Assembly: GCF_946151075.1 (NCBI RefSeq)
Contig: NZ_OX267715.1
Span: forward strand, 2,953,881 to 3,017,880
Source: Neobacillus sp. Marseille-Q6967
Lineage (GTDB): Bacteria; Bacillota; Bacilli; Bacillales; Cytobacillaceae
DNA length: 64,000 bases
Reading direction: 5' to 3'
Shown here: positions 17,459 through 25,550 of the stretch, piece after piece
Numbering within the stretch: the first letter of the stretch is position 1
Layout: the number at the start of each line of letters is the position of its first letter
The notes under the pieces: model-generated
Told to the model about the DNA's origin: nothing
Databases searched by the model: none
Seen by the model: the letters and a program-made list of their open reading frames with translations, nothing else
Translations under genes and position numbers: made by a program

Positions 17459-19015
17459 TTATACGGATTGCGTTACTTGGGTCTTTAAGGCTCTTCTTAA
17501 AATTTTTCCGGTTGTATTTTTAGGAAGTTCTTCTAAAAACTCAATTGAGGCAGGAACTTTATACTTTGCCAGATGTTCTTTACAGTATTCGAGTAATTCT
17601 TCTTCTGTAAGACTAAGATTCTTTCGAACAACATAGCTTTTAACGGCCTCGCCTAAGTTCACATCCGGAATTCCAAGGACGGCTGCCTCTACTATCTCCG
17701 GGTGGTTGTAAAGAACTTCTTCTACTTCACGCGGATAAACATTGTAACCGCCTACAATAATCATATCCTTTTTGCGGTCAACGATATAAAAATATCCCTC
17801 TTCATCTACTCTTGCCAAATCTCCTGTATGCAGCCAGCCATTTCGAATCGCAGCAGCTGTTTCCTCCGGCATTTTATAATAGCCTTTCATCACGTTTGGA
17901 CCACAGACGATTAACTCACCAACTTCACCAACAGGGACTTCCTCCCCTAGTTCATTCACAATTTTATTTTCAACATGAAGAATACTAGTACCGATTGAAC
18001 CTGCCTTACGCGGACGGTCAAGCGGATTAAAACAGGTAACTGGGGATGCTTCAGACAATCCATACCCCTCGGAGACCCGTACATTGAATTTCTTCTCAAA
18101 ATTGTTAAGCAGGGCAACAGGCAGCGATGCTCCTCCCGATACACATAATCTTAGTGATTTAAAGTCCTCTGGATTTCCTTCAGGTAATTGATAAAGAAAA
18201 TTATACATAGTAGGAACCCCTGCAAAAATCGTAGCTTCATATGTTTTAGCTAAATCAAAAATCTCCTTTGGACTAAACCTTGGCGCAATTAACAAGGTTG
18301 CCCCTTTTAATAAAGGAGCATTTAAAGCTACTGTTAAACAAAACACATGAAACATTGGCAGGGTCGTAATCACACGGTCCTGGTCACTCATTTTCAAATA
18401 ATCACCGACATCGCTCGCATTGCTATACAAGTTCTTATGTGTCAGCATTGCCCCCTTAGGCTTCCCTGTTGTTCCAGAGGTATAAAGGATAATAGCCGTG
18501 TCATCATCTCTTAATTCTGGACCATGGAAGCTTAATTCACCAGATGCTACAACATCTGTAAACGATTTCATTTTGGGATACAAACTTAGATTCTCAATAT
18601 TATACTGAGATAGTCCATTCTCGCCAGTTTCACAGAAAACGAATTGCTTCACCTTCGGAAGCTGATGATGAACTTGCTCTGCTAATGGAATCGCCATATC
18701 CAAGGCTACTACTACTTTTACATCGCCATTATTTAATATGTAGCCAATTTCATCGGCAGTGTAAATTGGATTTACGGGAATTACAGTTGCCCCTAACCGC
18801 AAAGCACCGTAAAGACCAATAACAAAGTGAGGTGAATTTCCTAAAAGAAGGGCTACATGATCCCCAGGTTGAACCCCTAATTTCTCCAAGCCTGAAGCGA
18901 ACTTTGTGATTGCCGCGTCTAGTTCTCCATAACTAGTACCTTTACCCATAAAATAAAAAGCTGTTTTATCGGCATTCTGCTGGGCTGTTTCATGAAATTG
19001 CTTTGTAATATTCAT
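17459..19015 (-). CDS. lcfB: Long-chain fatty acid-CoA ligase (LcfB/YhfL-like)
   Basis: An AMP-forming acyl-CoA synthetase (ANL superfamily) of 518 residues that activates fatty acids for beta-oxidation. The P-loop-like motif YTSGTTGKPKG lies near residue 168. The GYGLSEASP segment, the GWLHTGDLA motif and the C-terminal catalytic lysine in PKNTTGKILRR are all present. The ATG at 19015 is chosen because GGGGAGGG precedes it; the frame runs on to 19030. Upstream are a near-consensus sigma-A promoter and a perfect-looking FadR palindrome, which fits repression relieved by long-chain acyl-CoA. Confidence 0.93.
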   Translation of the reverse strand: MNITKQFHETAQQNADKTAFYFMGKGTSYGELDAAITKFASGLEKLGVQPGDHVALLLGNSPHFVIGLYGALRLGATVIPVNPIYTADEIGYILNNGDVKVVVALDMAIPLAEQVHHQLPKVKQFVFCETGENGLSQYNIENLSLYPKMKSFTDVVASGELSFHGPELRDDDTAIILYTSGTTGKPKGAMLTHKNLYSNASDVGDYLKMSDQDRVITTLPMFHVFCLTVALNAPLLKGATLLIAPRFSPKEIFDLAKTYEATIFAGVPTMYNFLYQLPEGNPEDFKSLRLCVSGGASLPVALLNNFEKKFNVRVSEGYGLSEASPVTCFNPLDRPRKAGSIGTSILHVENKIVNELGEEVPVGEVGELIVCGPNVMKGYYKMPEETAAAIRNGWLHTGDLARVDEEGYFYIVDRKKDMIIVGGYNVYPREVEEVLYNHPEIVEAAVLGIPDVNLGEAVKSYVVRKNLSLTEEELLEYCKEHLAKYKVPASIEFLEELPKNTTGKILRRALKTQVTQSV

Positions 19016-19031
19016 AATTTCCCTCCCCATG

Positions 19032-19049
19032 TGAATGAATACTCATTCA
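19032..19049 (-). promoter_or_regulatory. FadR (YsiA-type) operator of lcfB
   Basis: TGAATGAATACTCATTCA is an inverted repeat that matches the known Bacillus FadR box. It lies between the lcfB promoter and start codon, about 15 bp before the ATG, in a position to block transcription. Confidence 0.8.
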
Positions 19050-19075
19050 CTAAATCGTAAAAATTTTCTAAATAT

Positions 19076-19104
19076 ATTATATTTAAAGATTATTGTGTAT
19101 TCAA
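19076..19104 (-). promoter_or_regulatory. Sigma-A promoter of lcfB
   Basis: Minus-strand -35 TTGAAT (19104-19099), 17-bp spacer and a perfect -10 TATAAT (19081-19076). Confidence 0.75.
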
Positions 19105-19113
19105 GTATAATAA

Positions 19114-19141
19114 ATAAAAAACGGTGATTTTTATCACCGTT
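19114..19141 (-). terminator. Terminator near lplJ 3' end
   Basis: Stem ACGGTGAT/ATCACCGT (19121-19128, 19133-19140) with flanking A and T runs. It lies just beyond the lplJ stop and upstream of the lcfB promoter. Confidence 0.85.
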
Positions 19142-19145
19142 TTTA

Positions 19146-20132
19146 TTAATATACTAGATTGATGAATTCTTCTTTTGAAACCTTTCCAAAGTAGTAGTTT
19201 ATTTCGACATTGTTAAGTGCCTCTTCAATCGCACTTTTCTCGTAGCGGATATTGGTTAGTTTCTGTTCAATCTCACCTACATCACCAACTCCAAAAAAGT
19301 CTCCGTAAATTTTACAGTTTTCAATGAGTCCTTTATTTACTTCTAAACGAACATCAATCTGACCCACGGGAAAACGATGAGAATGCTGGAGATTAAATTT
19401 TGGTGATTTACCGTAATTCCAATCCCAATTCTGGTAGCGATCTTTTGAAAGTTGATGAATGTTATCCCAATCCTCATCTGTCAGTACATATTCTGTAATT
19501 TCTTTTCCTTCAAAAATATAAGAAAGGAGAAGAGCACGGAATTCTTCAATATCCATTTTTTTAGTTAAAAATTCAGAAATGTTGGCAACTCTACTGCGAA
19601 CCGATTTTATCCCTTTCGATTCAATTTTATCTTTCTTAACCCTTAGCGCTGAAACTACGTTATCCATTTCCGAATCAAAAAGGAGGGTTCCGTGACTAAA
19701 CATCCTGCCTTTTGTAGAGAATTGCGCATTTCCCGATATTTTCCTGCCTTCTGCTAAAAGATCATTTCTGCCGCTAAGTAAAGCCTTAACACCCAGCTTT
19801 TTAAGTGCTTTTACAACAGGTTCCGTAAATTTGCGGAAGTTATGAAAACTTTCTCCGTCGTCCTTCGTAATAAAACTAAAATTTAAATTACCTAAATCGT
19901 GGTAGACAGCTCCACCGCCTGATAATCTCCGAACAACATGAATACCATTTTTTTCAACGTATTCTGTATTGATTTCTTCCACTGTATTTTGGTTTTTTCC
20001 AATAATAATAGATGGTTCATTTATGTAAAATAGTAAGTAGGTTTCATTAATATCAAGGTTTTTTAAGGCATATTCTTCAATGGCCAAATTAATTCGGGGA
20101 TCTGTGATACCTTTATTATCGATAAATAACAT
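19146..20132 (-). CDS. lplJ: Lipoate-protein ligase LplJ
   Basis: A cytosolic enzyme of 328 residues that activates lipoate with ATP and attaches it to E2 and GcvH lipoyl domains. Characteristic blocks are IIIGKNQN (residues 47-54), VVRRLSGGGAVYHDLGNLNFSF (about 71-92) and the substrate lysine region GRKISGNAQ. The C-terminal accessory domain is present. The start follows GAAGGGAAGG. It is encoded directly downstream of the yhfI-like gene (15 bp gap), as in B. subtilis. Confidence 0.95.
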   Translation of the reverse strand: MLFIDNKGITDPRINLAIEEYALKNLDINETYLLFYINEPSIIIGKNQNTVEEINTEYVEKNGIHVVRRLSGGGAVYHDLGNLNFSFITKDDGESFHNFRKFTEPVVKALKKLGVKALLSGRNDLLAEGRKISGNAQFSTKGRMFSHGTLLFDSEMDNVVSALRVKKDKIESKGIKSVRSRVANISEFLTKKMDIEEFRALLLSYIFEGKEITEYVLTDEDWDNIHQLSKDRYQNWDWNYGKSPKFNLQHSHRFPVGQIDVRLEVNKGLIENCKIYGDFFGVGDVGEIEQKLTNIRYEKSAIEEALNNVEINYYFGKVSKEEFINLVY

Positions 20133-20147
20133 AATAACCTTCCCTTC

Positions 20148-20882
20148 TTATATTGAAATAGACATAAATTCCTCTGCAAGATTGATGATGCCAGTATATT
20201 CGCTTGAAGCCTCACCAACCAGCTCTGTGAGAGTTCCGTAATGTGGAAGATGAGTAAGAATTAATTGTTTTACATTAGCTCTTTCAGCAAATCTTCCTGC
20301 TTCCAAACTGTTCATATGGCCTGCAGCTGCTCCGCTTTGAGACCCGTAAAAATTGCATTCACATAATAAAAGATCAGCATTTTGACTAAACGGGATAAAC
20401 TCTTCTTTAAAGGCACTGTCGGCTGTATAAACGAGTGACTTTCCGCCCGCTTCAATTCTCATTGCAAAACATGGTACAGGATGATTGGTTTTTAAAAAAG
20501 CAATGTGAAATGGACCTACTTGAAGGGATTCATTAGGCAGGTAAGCAATGCCCTTGGTAATGTCTTTATAGGTTAACTTGGCAAATTCAGCCTGATCAAA
20601 ATCGTGGCTATAAATCGGAAGAGCAGGCGGCTTTTTGCCAAGGAAGCCTTGGATTAATCTTGCATGCTGCAATACTCCAATATCAGCAATGTGATCCGGG
20701 TGATAATGGGAAAGGGTAACAGCATCCAAGTCCTCTGGCTGGGTAATATTTTGCAGTTTAGAAAGTACTCCGCTTCCGCAATCAACTAACAGCTGGAACC
20801 CTTCGTGTTCAACTAAATAACCTGAACTCGCTGCATTCTGTTTCGGGTAACCTCCCCAATGTCCAATAATGGTCAACTTCAT
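20148..20882 (-). CDS. yhfI: Metallo-beta-lactamase fold hydrolase (YhfI-like)
   Basis: A 244-residue MBL-fold protein with the zinc-binding motif SHYHPDHIADIG near residue 58. Downstream ligands are HPVPCFA, YTADSAF and a late histidine in LTHLPHYG. The arrangement resembles RNase Z-like or phosphodiesterase members of the superfamily, but the substrate is unknown. The ribosome binding site AAGGAGGAC is strong. It forms a two-gene unit with lplJ. Confidence 0.85.
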   Translation of the reverse strand: MKLTIIGHWGGYPKQNAASSGYLVEHEGFQLLVDCGSGVLSKLQNITQPEDLDAVTLSHYHPDHIADIGVLQHARLIQGFLGKKPPALPIYSHDFDQAEFAKLTYKDITKGIAYLPNESLQVGPFHIAFLKTNHPVPCFAMRIEAGGKSLVYTADSAFKEEFIPFSQNADLLLCECNFYGSQSGAAAGHMNSLEAGRFAERANVKQLILTHLPHYGTLTELVGEASSEYTGIINLAEEFMSISI

Positions 20883-20916
20883 GGGATTGTCCTCCTTTTT
20901 TAATTAGGCTATGATA

Positions 20917-21046
20917 TGTTGATTGGAGCGGAAGGCACGAGACTCCTGCGGGAGTACGGGGCTGGGGAGACCCCGCAGGCGCTTCAGCGCCGAGGAGGCT
21001 CCCCGGACCGCCCGCGGAAAGCGAGTGCCTAGAGCGGAAATCAACA
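20917..21046 (+). repeat. GC-rich palindromic repeat, copy C (longest inverted flanks)
   Basis: Same family as copies A, B, D and E. Here the terminal TGTTGATT/AATCAACA is extended outward by a further perfect inverted repeat, GGCTATGATA (20907-20916) with TATCATAGCC (21047-21056). Copy C may therefore be the least eroded copy. It lies between yhfI and the terminator of hemY. Confidence 0.9.
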
Positions 21047-21057
21047 TATCATAGCCT

Positions 21058-21092
21058 TAAAATAAGAAGCTGTTACTCTCGTAAACAGCTTC
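21058..21092 (-). terminator. Terminator of the hemEHY operon
   Basis: Stem GAAGCTGT/ACAGCTTC (21066-21073, 21085-21092) shortly after the hemY stop, with a T-rich minus-strand tail. Confidence 0.75.
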
Positions 21093-21100
21093 GACGTATA

Positions 21101-22519
21101 TCATTTACTTTTTAAATACTCTAATACATTCTGAACAGCGGATTCTCCTTGATCAATACAATCCGGTAATCCTACTCCGCCGTAGGAAGCACCAGCTAAA
21201 TAAACACCTGGTAATTCGCTCTTTATCTGTTCGTTAATCTTTTCTAACCGCTGTTTGTGGCCAACCGTATATTGCGGCATGGATTCCTTCCAGCGTGAAA
21301 CCACGGAAAATTCCGGTTCCATCTCAATTTTCATCGTCTTCCTTAAATCATCAAGAACAATTTTAATAATTTGATCATCAGAAAGGTCGACAATGGTCTC
21401 ATCTCCAGCACGACCTACATAGCAGCGCAGGAGAACTTTTCCTTTCGGAGTTGAATGAGCCCATTTTTTATGTGTCCATGTACAAGCAGTAATCGAATAG
21501 TCACTGTTCCGAGAAACAACAAACCCCGTTCCATCTATATCTTGTTTAATGGCTTCGGCTGGAAAAGCCAGCGCTACCGTTGCAACTGATGTCGATGGTA
21601 CGGTTTTAAGCGGATCAAATAAACTGTAACTTGAGAACATAGATTGTGTAATCTTGTGCGGGGTCGCTGCTATAATACTATCAACTAAAAATGTTTCACC
21701 ATTATTTAGTTGAAGAAGATATCGATTGTCATTCCTTACAATGTTCTCGACCCGGTGGCCTTTTAAAACTGAATCCGGATCCAGCTTGGCTTCAATCGCT
21801 TCTGCAAACGATTGTAAACCGGTCTTAAATGTTAAAAAAACACCCGTTTTCTTATCCTGATTTTCCTGTTTTCTCGGGTGTGCAGGTGCTGATTTTTTCA
21901 TTCCTAATATTAGACTGCGATATTTTTGCTCCACTTCATAAAATTGCGGAAATGTTGACATTAAGCTTAGTTGATCAATGTCCCCGGCATAAATACCAGA
22001 CAATAAAGGCTCAATTAGATTTTCGACAACCTCATTTCCTAACCTTCTGCGAAAAAATTCACCTAAGGCTTGATCTTTTCCTTCCGGTGACCTCGGTAAA
22101 AAGAAGTCAGCTGCCGCCCTTGCTTTACCTGGGATAGAAAACAGACCGGTCTTTATAAAGGGACCAACCTCAGTCGGAATCCCCATAACGGATCCCCCCG
22201 GCATCGGATGCAGCCTTTCATTCACCAGAACATACGATTTACCTGTTGAGTTAGGGACTAACTGGTCTTCCATTCCGACTTCTTTGGCCAGCCTGATCAT
22301 GCTTGTCTTCCGTGCTAAAAATGAATCAGGCCCTCTTTCAATCGTATAACCGTCTTTTACGAAGGTTTGCATTTTACCGCCGAGACGATGGGAAGCTTCA
22401 ATGAGTTTGATTTCAATCGGAAGGCTCATTTCCTTACAAATCTTTTGAAGATAAAATGCGGCGGCCAGCCCGGCAATTCCGCCGCCAATAATGGCTACTT
22501 TCTGAATTTCTTCCGCCAC
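21101..22519 (-). CDS. hemY: Coproporphyrinogen III / protoporphyrinogen oxidase HemY
   Basis: A FAD-dependent oxidase of 472 residues. In Firmicutes it oxidises coproporphyrinogen III to coproporphyrin III in the coproporphyrin-dependent heme pathway. The N-terminal dinucleotide fold AIIGGGIAGLAAAFYLQK and the C-terminal FAD segment YLAGASYGGVGLPDCI are intact. The frame is open to 22549. The GTG at 22519 follows AAGGAGGTG and gives the family length, so it is preferred. It is the last gene of hemE-hemH-hemY, 32 bp after hemH. Confidence 0.95.
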   Translation of the reverse strand: MAEEIQKVAIIGGGIAGLAAAFYLQKICKEMSLPIEIKLIEASHRLGGKMQTFVKDGYTIERGPDSFLARKTSMIRLAKEVGMEDQLVPNSTGKSYVLVNERLHPMPGGSVMGIPTEVGPFIKTGLFSIPGKARAAADFFLPRSPEGKDQALGEFFRRRLGNEVVENLIEPLLSGIYAGDIDQLSLMSTFPQFYEVEQKYRSLILGMKKSAPAHPRKQENQDKKTGVFLTFKTGLQSFAEAIEAKLDPDSVLKGHRVENIVRNDNRYLLQLNNGETFLVDSIIAATPHKITQSMFSSYSLFDPLKTVPSTSVATVALAFPAEAIKQDIDGTGFVVSRNSDYSITACTWTHKKWAHSTPKGKVLLRCYVGRAGDETIVDLSDDQIIKIVLDDLRKTMKIEMEPEFSVVSRWKESMPQYTVGHKQRLEKINEQIKSELPGVYLAGASYGGVGLPDCIDQGESAVQNVLEYLKSK

Positions 22520-22551
22520 GGTTGCCACCTCCTTCCATTTCCTAGGCAAAA

Positions 22552-23484
22552 CTACTCTAAAACCCTTTTTAAAATGACAGTCGAAAGTGCATCAATAAAT
22601 TCCTCATGGACATTAGGCATTTCAGGGCGGTAATATTTTGCTCCGACTTCATCCGTTACTATTTTACACTCATAGTCATTATCATATAATACTTCAAGAT
22701 GATCACATACAAAGCCAACAGGTGCATAGACAAATGCTTTATAATGGTGTTTCTCCGCTAAAGCTCTCGTTAAATCCTGAACATCCGGACCTAGCCACGG
22801 CTCCGGAGTATTACCTGCACTTTGCCAGCCAATTTCGTATTTGTTAATCCCTGCCTGCTCAGCAATTAAATCAGCCGTCTCCTGAAGCTGTTTTGGATAT
22901 GGGTCACCATATTGCAAAATTTTCTCTGGAAGACTATGTGCCGAAACAATCAACATACTATTATCCTTTTCTTCCTGCGGCATTTGCTGATACGTTTCTT
23001 TTATTTTAGTTGTCCAATAGTTAATAAATTTCGGCTCGTTATACCAGCTTTCAATCGTAGTAATTTTCAAGCCGCCCAGTTTTTCTGCCTCTTCCACGGC
23101 CCTGCCATTATACGATTTAACACTGAAGGTAGAAAAATGGGGTGCAAGAACAATACTGACTGCCTCTTTAATACCATCTTCATGCATTTGCTTAACCGCA
23201 TCCTCTATAAACGGCTCGATATGCTTTAAGCCTAAATACATTTTGAACTCAATTTGGTCTTGTACACGATTTATATGTTCTTCAAGCTTTTCAGCCTGTT
23301 CAATCGTCAGCTTTGCCAGCGGTGATATTCCTCCAATGGCTTCATAGCGGTTTCGCAGGTCTTCAAGCATTTCAGGAGTAGGCTTTCGGCCATGTCTTAT
23401 ATGAGTATAATAACGTTCCAAATCATCTAACTGATATGGGGTACCGTATGCCATTACGAGCAAACCCATCTTCTTTTTTGTCAT
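22552..23484 (-). CDS. hemH: Ferrochelatase (coproporphyrin III type) HemH
   Basis: Inserts Fe2+ into coproporphyrin III. The 310-residue protein matches the B. subtilis size. It has the N-terminal GLLVMAYGTP, the metal-site histidine region VSAHSLPEKI (about residue 182) and the acidic segment VCDHLEVLYDNDYE near residue 263. The ATG at 23484 lies 5-6 nt after GAGGTG; the GTG at 23493 belongs to that binding site. It is in operon with hemE, 160 bp upstream, and hemY. Confidence 0.96.
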   Translation of the reverse strand: MTKKKMGLLVMAYGTPYQLDDLERYYTHIRHGRKPTPEMLEDLRNRYEAIGGISPLAKLTIEQAEKLEEHINRVQDQIEFKMYLGLKHIEPFIEDAVKQMHEDGIKEAVSIVLAPHFSTFSVKSYNGRAVEEAEKLGGLKITTIESWYNEPKFINYWTTKIKETYQQMPQEEKDNSMLIVSAHSLPEKILQYGDPYPKQLQETADLIAEQAGINKYEIGWQSAGNTPEPWLGPDVQDLTRALAEKHHYKAFVYAPVGFVCDHLEVLYDNDYECKIVTDEVGAKYYRPEMPNVHEEFIDALSTVILKRVLE

Positions 23485-23546
23485 CTTACACACCTCATTT
23501 TAATTCTTGTTGCCGTTGTTTTTGAATCCGTTTTGTCTCATTTGAA

Positions 23547-23574
23547 AGGGCCTCTAATGGTTTCTTAGGGCCCT
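23547..23574 (-). repeat. Inverted repeat between hemE and hemH
   Basis: AGGGCC/GGCCCT arms separated by 16 bp within the 160-bp hemE-hemH gap. No T run follows, so it may be an RNA-processing or stability hairpin rather than a terminator. Confidence 0.35.
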
Positions 23575-23643
23575 ATTTCAACGCATATTCTATTGTGCCA
23601 AAAAAGTGGATATCTTACCAATTTTAACACCTGAAATCCGTGA

Positions 23644-24690
23644 TTATCGGCTTAGTTTTACTGCTGAATACTCATGAATAAAGGAAGTTAACTTTTTCAA
23701 TGTCGCTGGGTTCACGGATGGAAATACACCATGCCCAAGATTAAAGATGTAGCCGTCCTGCGCCATTCCTTGGTCTAAGATTGCTTTCGCTTTTTCCTCA
23801 ATGACTTCCCATGGAGCAAGCAGAATCGCCGGGTCAAGGTTTCCTTGTACCGTTTTGTTGATTCCCATTTCTCTAGCCTGATGGATCGGCAGGCGCCAAT
23901 CTATACCTACAACATCCAGCGGCAGGTCATTCCACTCTAAAGCAAGATGGCTTGCCCCGACTCCAAACATAATAAGCGGCACATTCTCTTCTTTTAATTC
24001 TGTAAAAATGCGGTTCATTATCGGTTTAATAAAATAACGATAGTCCTCCACATTAAGAGCCCCTACCCAGGAATCGAAGATTTGTATGGCTTTAGCTCCT
24101 GCTTTAATTTGTGATTTAACGTAGGTAATGATCATATCACCAAGCTTGTCCATCAAAGCAAACCATGCTTTTGGCTCTGCATACATAAAGGCTTTTGTTT
24201 TATTGTAATTTTTCGAAGGTCCGCCCTCGATCATATAGCTCGCAAGTGTAAAAGGAGCTCCGGAGAATCCGATTAATGGAACAGACAACTGCTCCTGTGT
24301 TAAAAGTTTAATCGTTTCAATCACATATGGAACATCTTCTTCCGGGTGAATTTCTCCTAGTTTTTCAACATCCGCTAACGAACGGATTGGGTTATCAATA
24401 ACAGGCCCAATTCCTGATTTAATCTCTACCTGTACTCCCAGTGCAGGAAGCGGTGTCATAATATCTTTGTATAAGATCGCAGCATCCACATTATATTGTT
24501 CTACAGGAAGGCGGGTTACATAGGCACAAAGTTCTGGTTGATGAGTGATTTCAAACAATGAGTACTTTTCTTTTATCTCACGGTACTCCGGTTGTGACCT
24601 TCCGGCCTGACGCATATACCACACTGGCACATGATCCGTTTTTTCCCCTCTTGCTGCTTTTAAAAATGTATCATTCAATTGTTTCGTCAT
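23644..24690 (-). CDS. hemE: Uroporphyrinogen decarboxylase HemE
   Basis: Decarboxylates uroporphyrinogen III to coproporphyrinogen III. The 348-residue enzyme carries the family signatures PVWYMRQAGRSQPEYR (about residues 22-37), with the conserved arginines, and GFSGAPFTLASYM. The IFDSWVGAL and FNLGHGVFP segments are also present. The open frame reaches 24834, but the ATG at 24690 has AAAGGTGG upstream and begins where the family does. It is the first gene of the heme operon. Confidence 0.97.
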   Translation of the reverse strand: MTKQLNDTFLKAARGEKTDHVPVWYMRQAGRSQPEYREIKEKYSLFEITHQPELCAYVTRLPVEQYNVDAAILYKDIMTPLPALGVQVEIKSGIGPVIDNPIRSLADVEKLGEIHPEEDVPYVIETIKLLTQEQLSVPLIGFSGAPFTLASYMIEGGPSKNYNKTKAFMYAEPKAWFALMDKLGDMIITYVKSQIKAGAKAIQIFDSWVGALNVEDYRYFIKPIMNRIFTELKEENVPLIMFGVGASHLALEWNDLPLDVVGIDWRLPIHQAREMGINKTVQGNLDPAILLAPWEVIEEKAKAILDQGMAQDGYIFNLGHGVFPSVNPATLKKLTSFIHEYSAVKLSR

Positions 24691-24894
24691 GTAGATAAAT
24701 CCACCTTTCAAAAGACATGTCTGTTTCTCATTGTAATATATGTAGCATAAAATTAAAAACGAATTAGATTGCACAACTGTCTTCACTATATCGGTTAATC
24801 CTATTTGTGTATACCTTACGATAATAAGTGTCAAAAAAATGTCGTTTTTACGTAAAAATTAGGAAACGATAAAAGAAAAGAGAGGGGTAATAAA

Positions 24895-25401
24895 ATGAAC
24901 TTATATATTACTGCAGGAACTGTTGACTATTTAATAGGGATAGAAAAAAAGCACCGAAATGAAACAATGGTTACGATAGCAAACGGTATAGATGGCGCCA
25001 TGCTAGTGCATGAGACTAATGGCGGGACTGTTTTCAAGGAACCACGCAGATATACCGTGATTGGTTCGGCTGGACTGTTTCCGAAAAAAGGCTTTGTTGC
25101 ATTGAATAACATCCCAGTAACAGAAGAAGGGCGTCCCGTATTTGAACATCAAATTAAAGGGTTACTTACCTTAGCAGCCAAGGAAAGAGACTTAGATGCT
25201 ATTCGTCTACTCCGTCCTCTTTCATCAAATACCTATATAATCCTTACCATATGGAAAACCGAGATTGCCTATCAAAATGCAAAATCGCTATTAGACTTAC
25301 AAATAAAAAAAGAAGGGGTCGATTTACAGCCGAAGATTTTTGTTAGTTCCCCCTATATTAAAACATATACCATTATCGAAAATGATGATTCTTCCCATTG
25401 A
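24895..25401 (+). CDS. hmoB: Heme-degrading monooxygenase HmoB-like
   Basis: A 168-residue protein of the antibiotic-biosynthesis-monooxygenase dimeric alpha/beta barrel family, similar to B. subtilis HmoB (YhgC). The heme-pocket segment FVALNNIPVTEEGRPVFE (about residues 62-79) and the IRLLRPLSSNTYIILTIW strand are recognisable. HmoB opens the heme ring and releases iron. It is transcribed divergently from hemE, placing heme breakdown next to heme synthesis as in B. subtilis. A short hairpin with a T run follows. Confidence 0.85.
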   Translation: MNLYITAGTVDYLIGIEKKHRNETMVTIANGIDGAMLVHETNGGTVFKEPRRYTVIGSAGLFPKKGFVALNNIPVTEEGRPVFEHQIKGLLTLAAKERDLDAIRLLRPLSSNTYIILTIWKTEIAYQNAKSLLDLQIKKEGVDLQPKIFVSSPYIKTYTIIENDDSSH

Positions 25402-25430
25402 ACGGTGTCATTACCCCGTTCTATTTTTTT
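25401..25430 (+). terminator. Probable terminator of hmoB
   Basis: AACGG/CCGTT (25401-25405, 25416-25420) followed by CTATTTTTTT. The stem is short. Confidence 0.5.
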
Positions 25431-25550
25431 ACTCAAAAGACAAAATTTCTCCAACCCCCTCACCAGTTGATTGATTTTTCATATCCTGTATTACCACCAG
25501 GGCAAATGCCTAGATTTTAAAACCTTGGTGGAAGAAAGGGGGTTATATTG

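Noticed and set aside
24691..24834. N-terminal extension of HemE
   Set aside because: The open frame upstream of 24690 crosses the promoter region and is not part of the family. The ATG at 24690 has AAAGGTGG in front.
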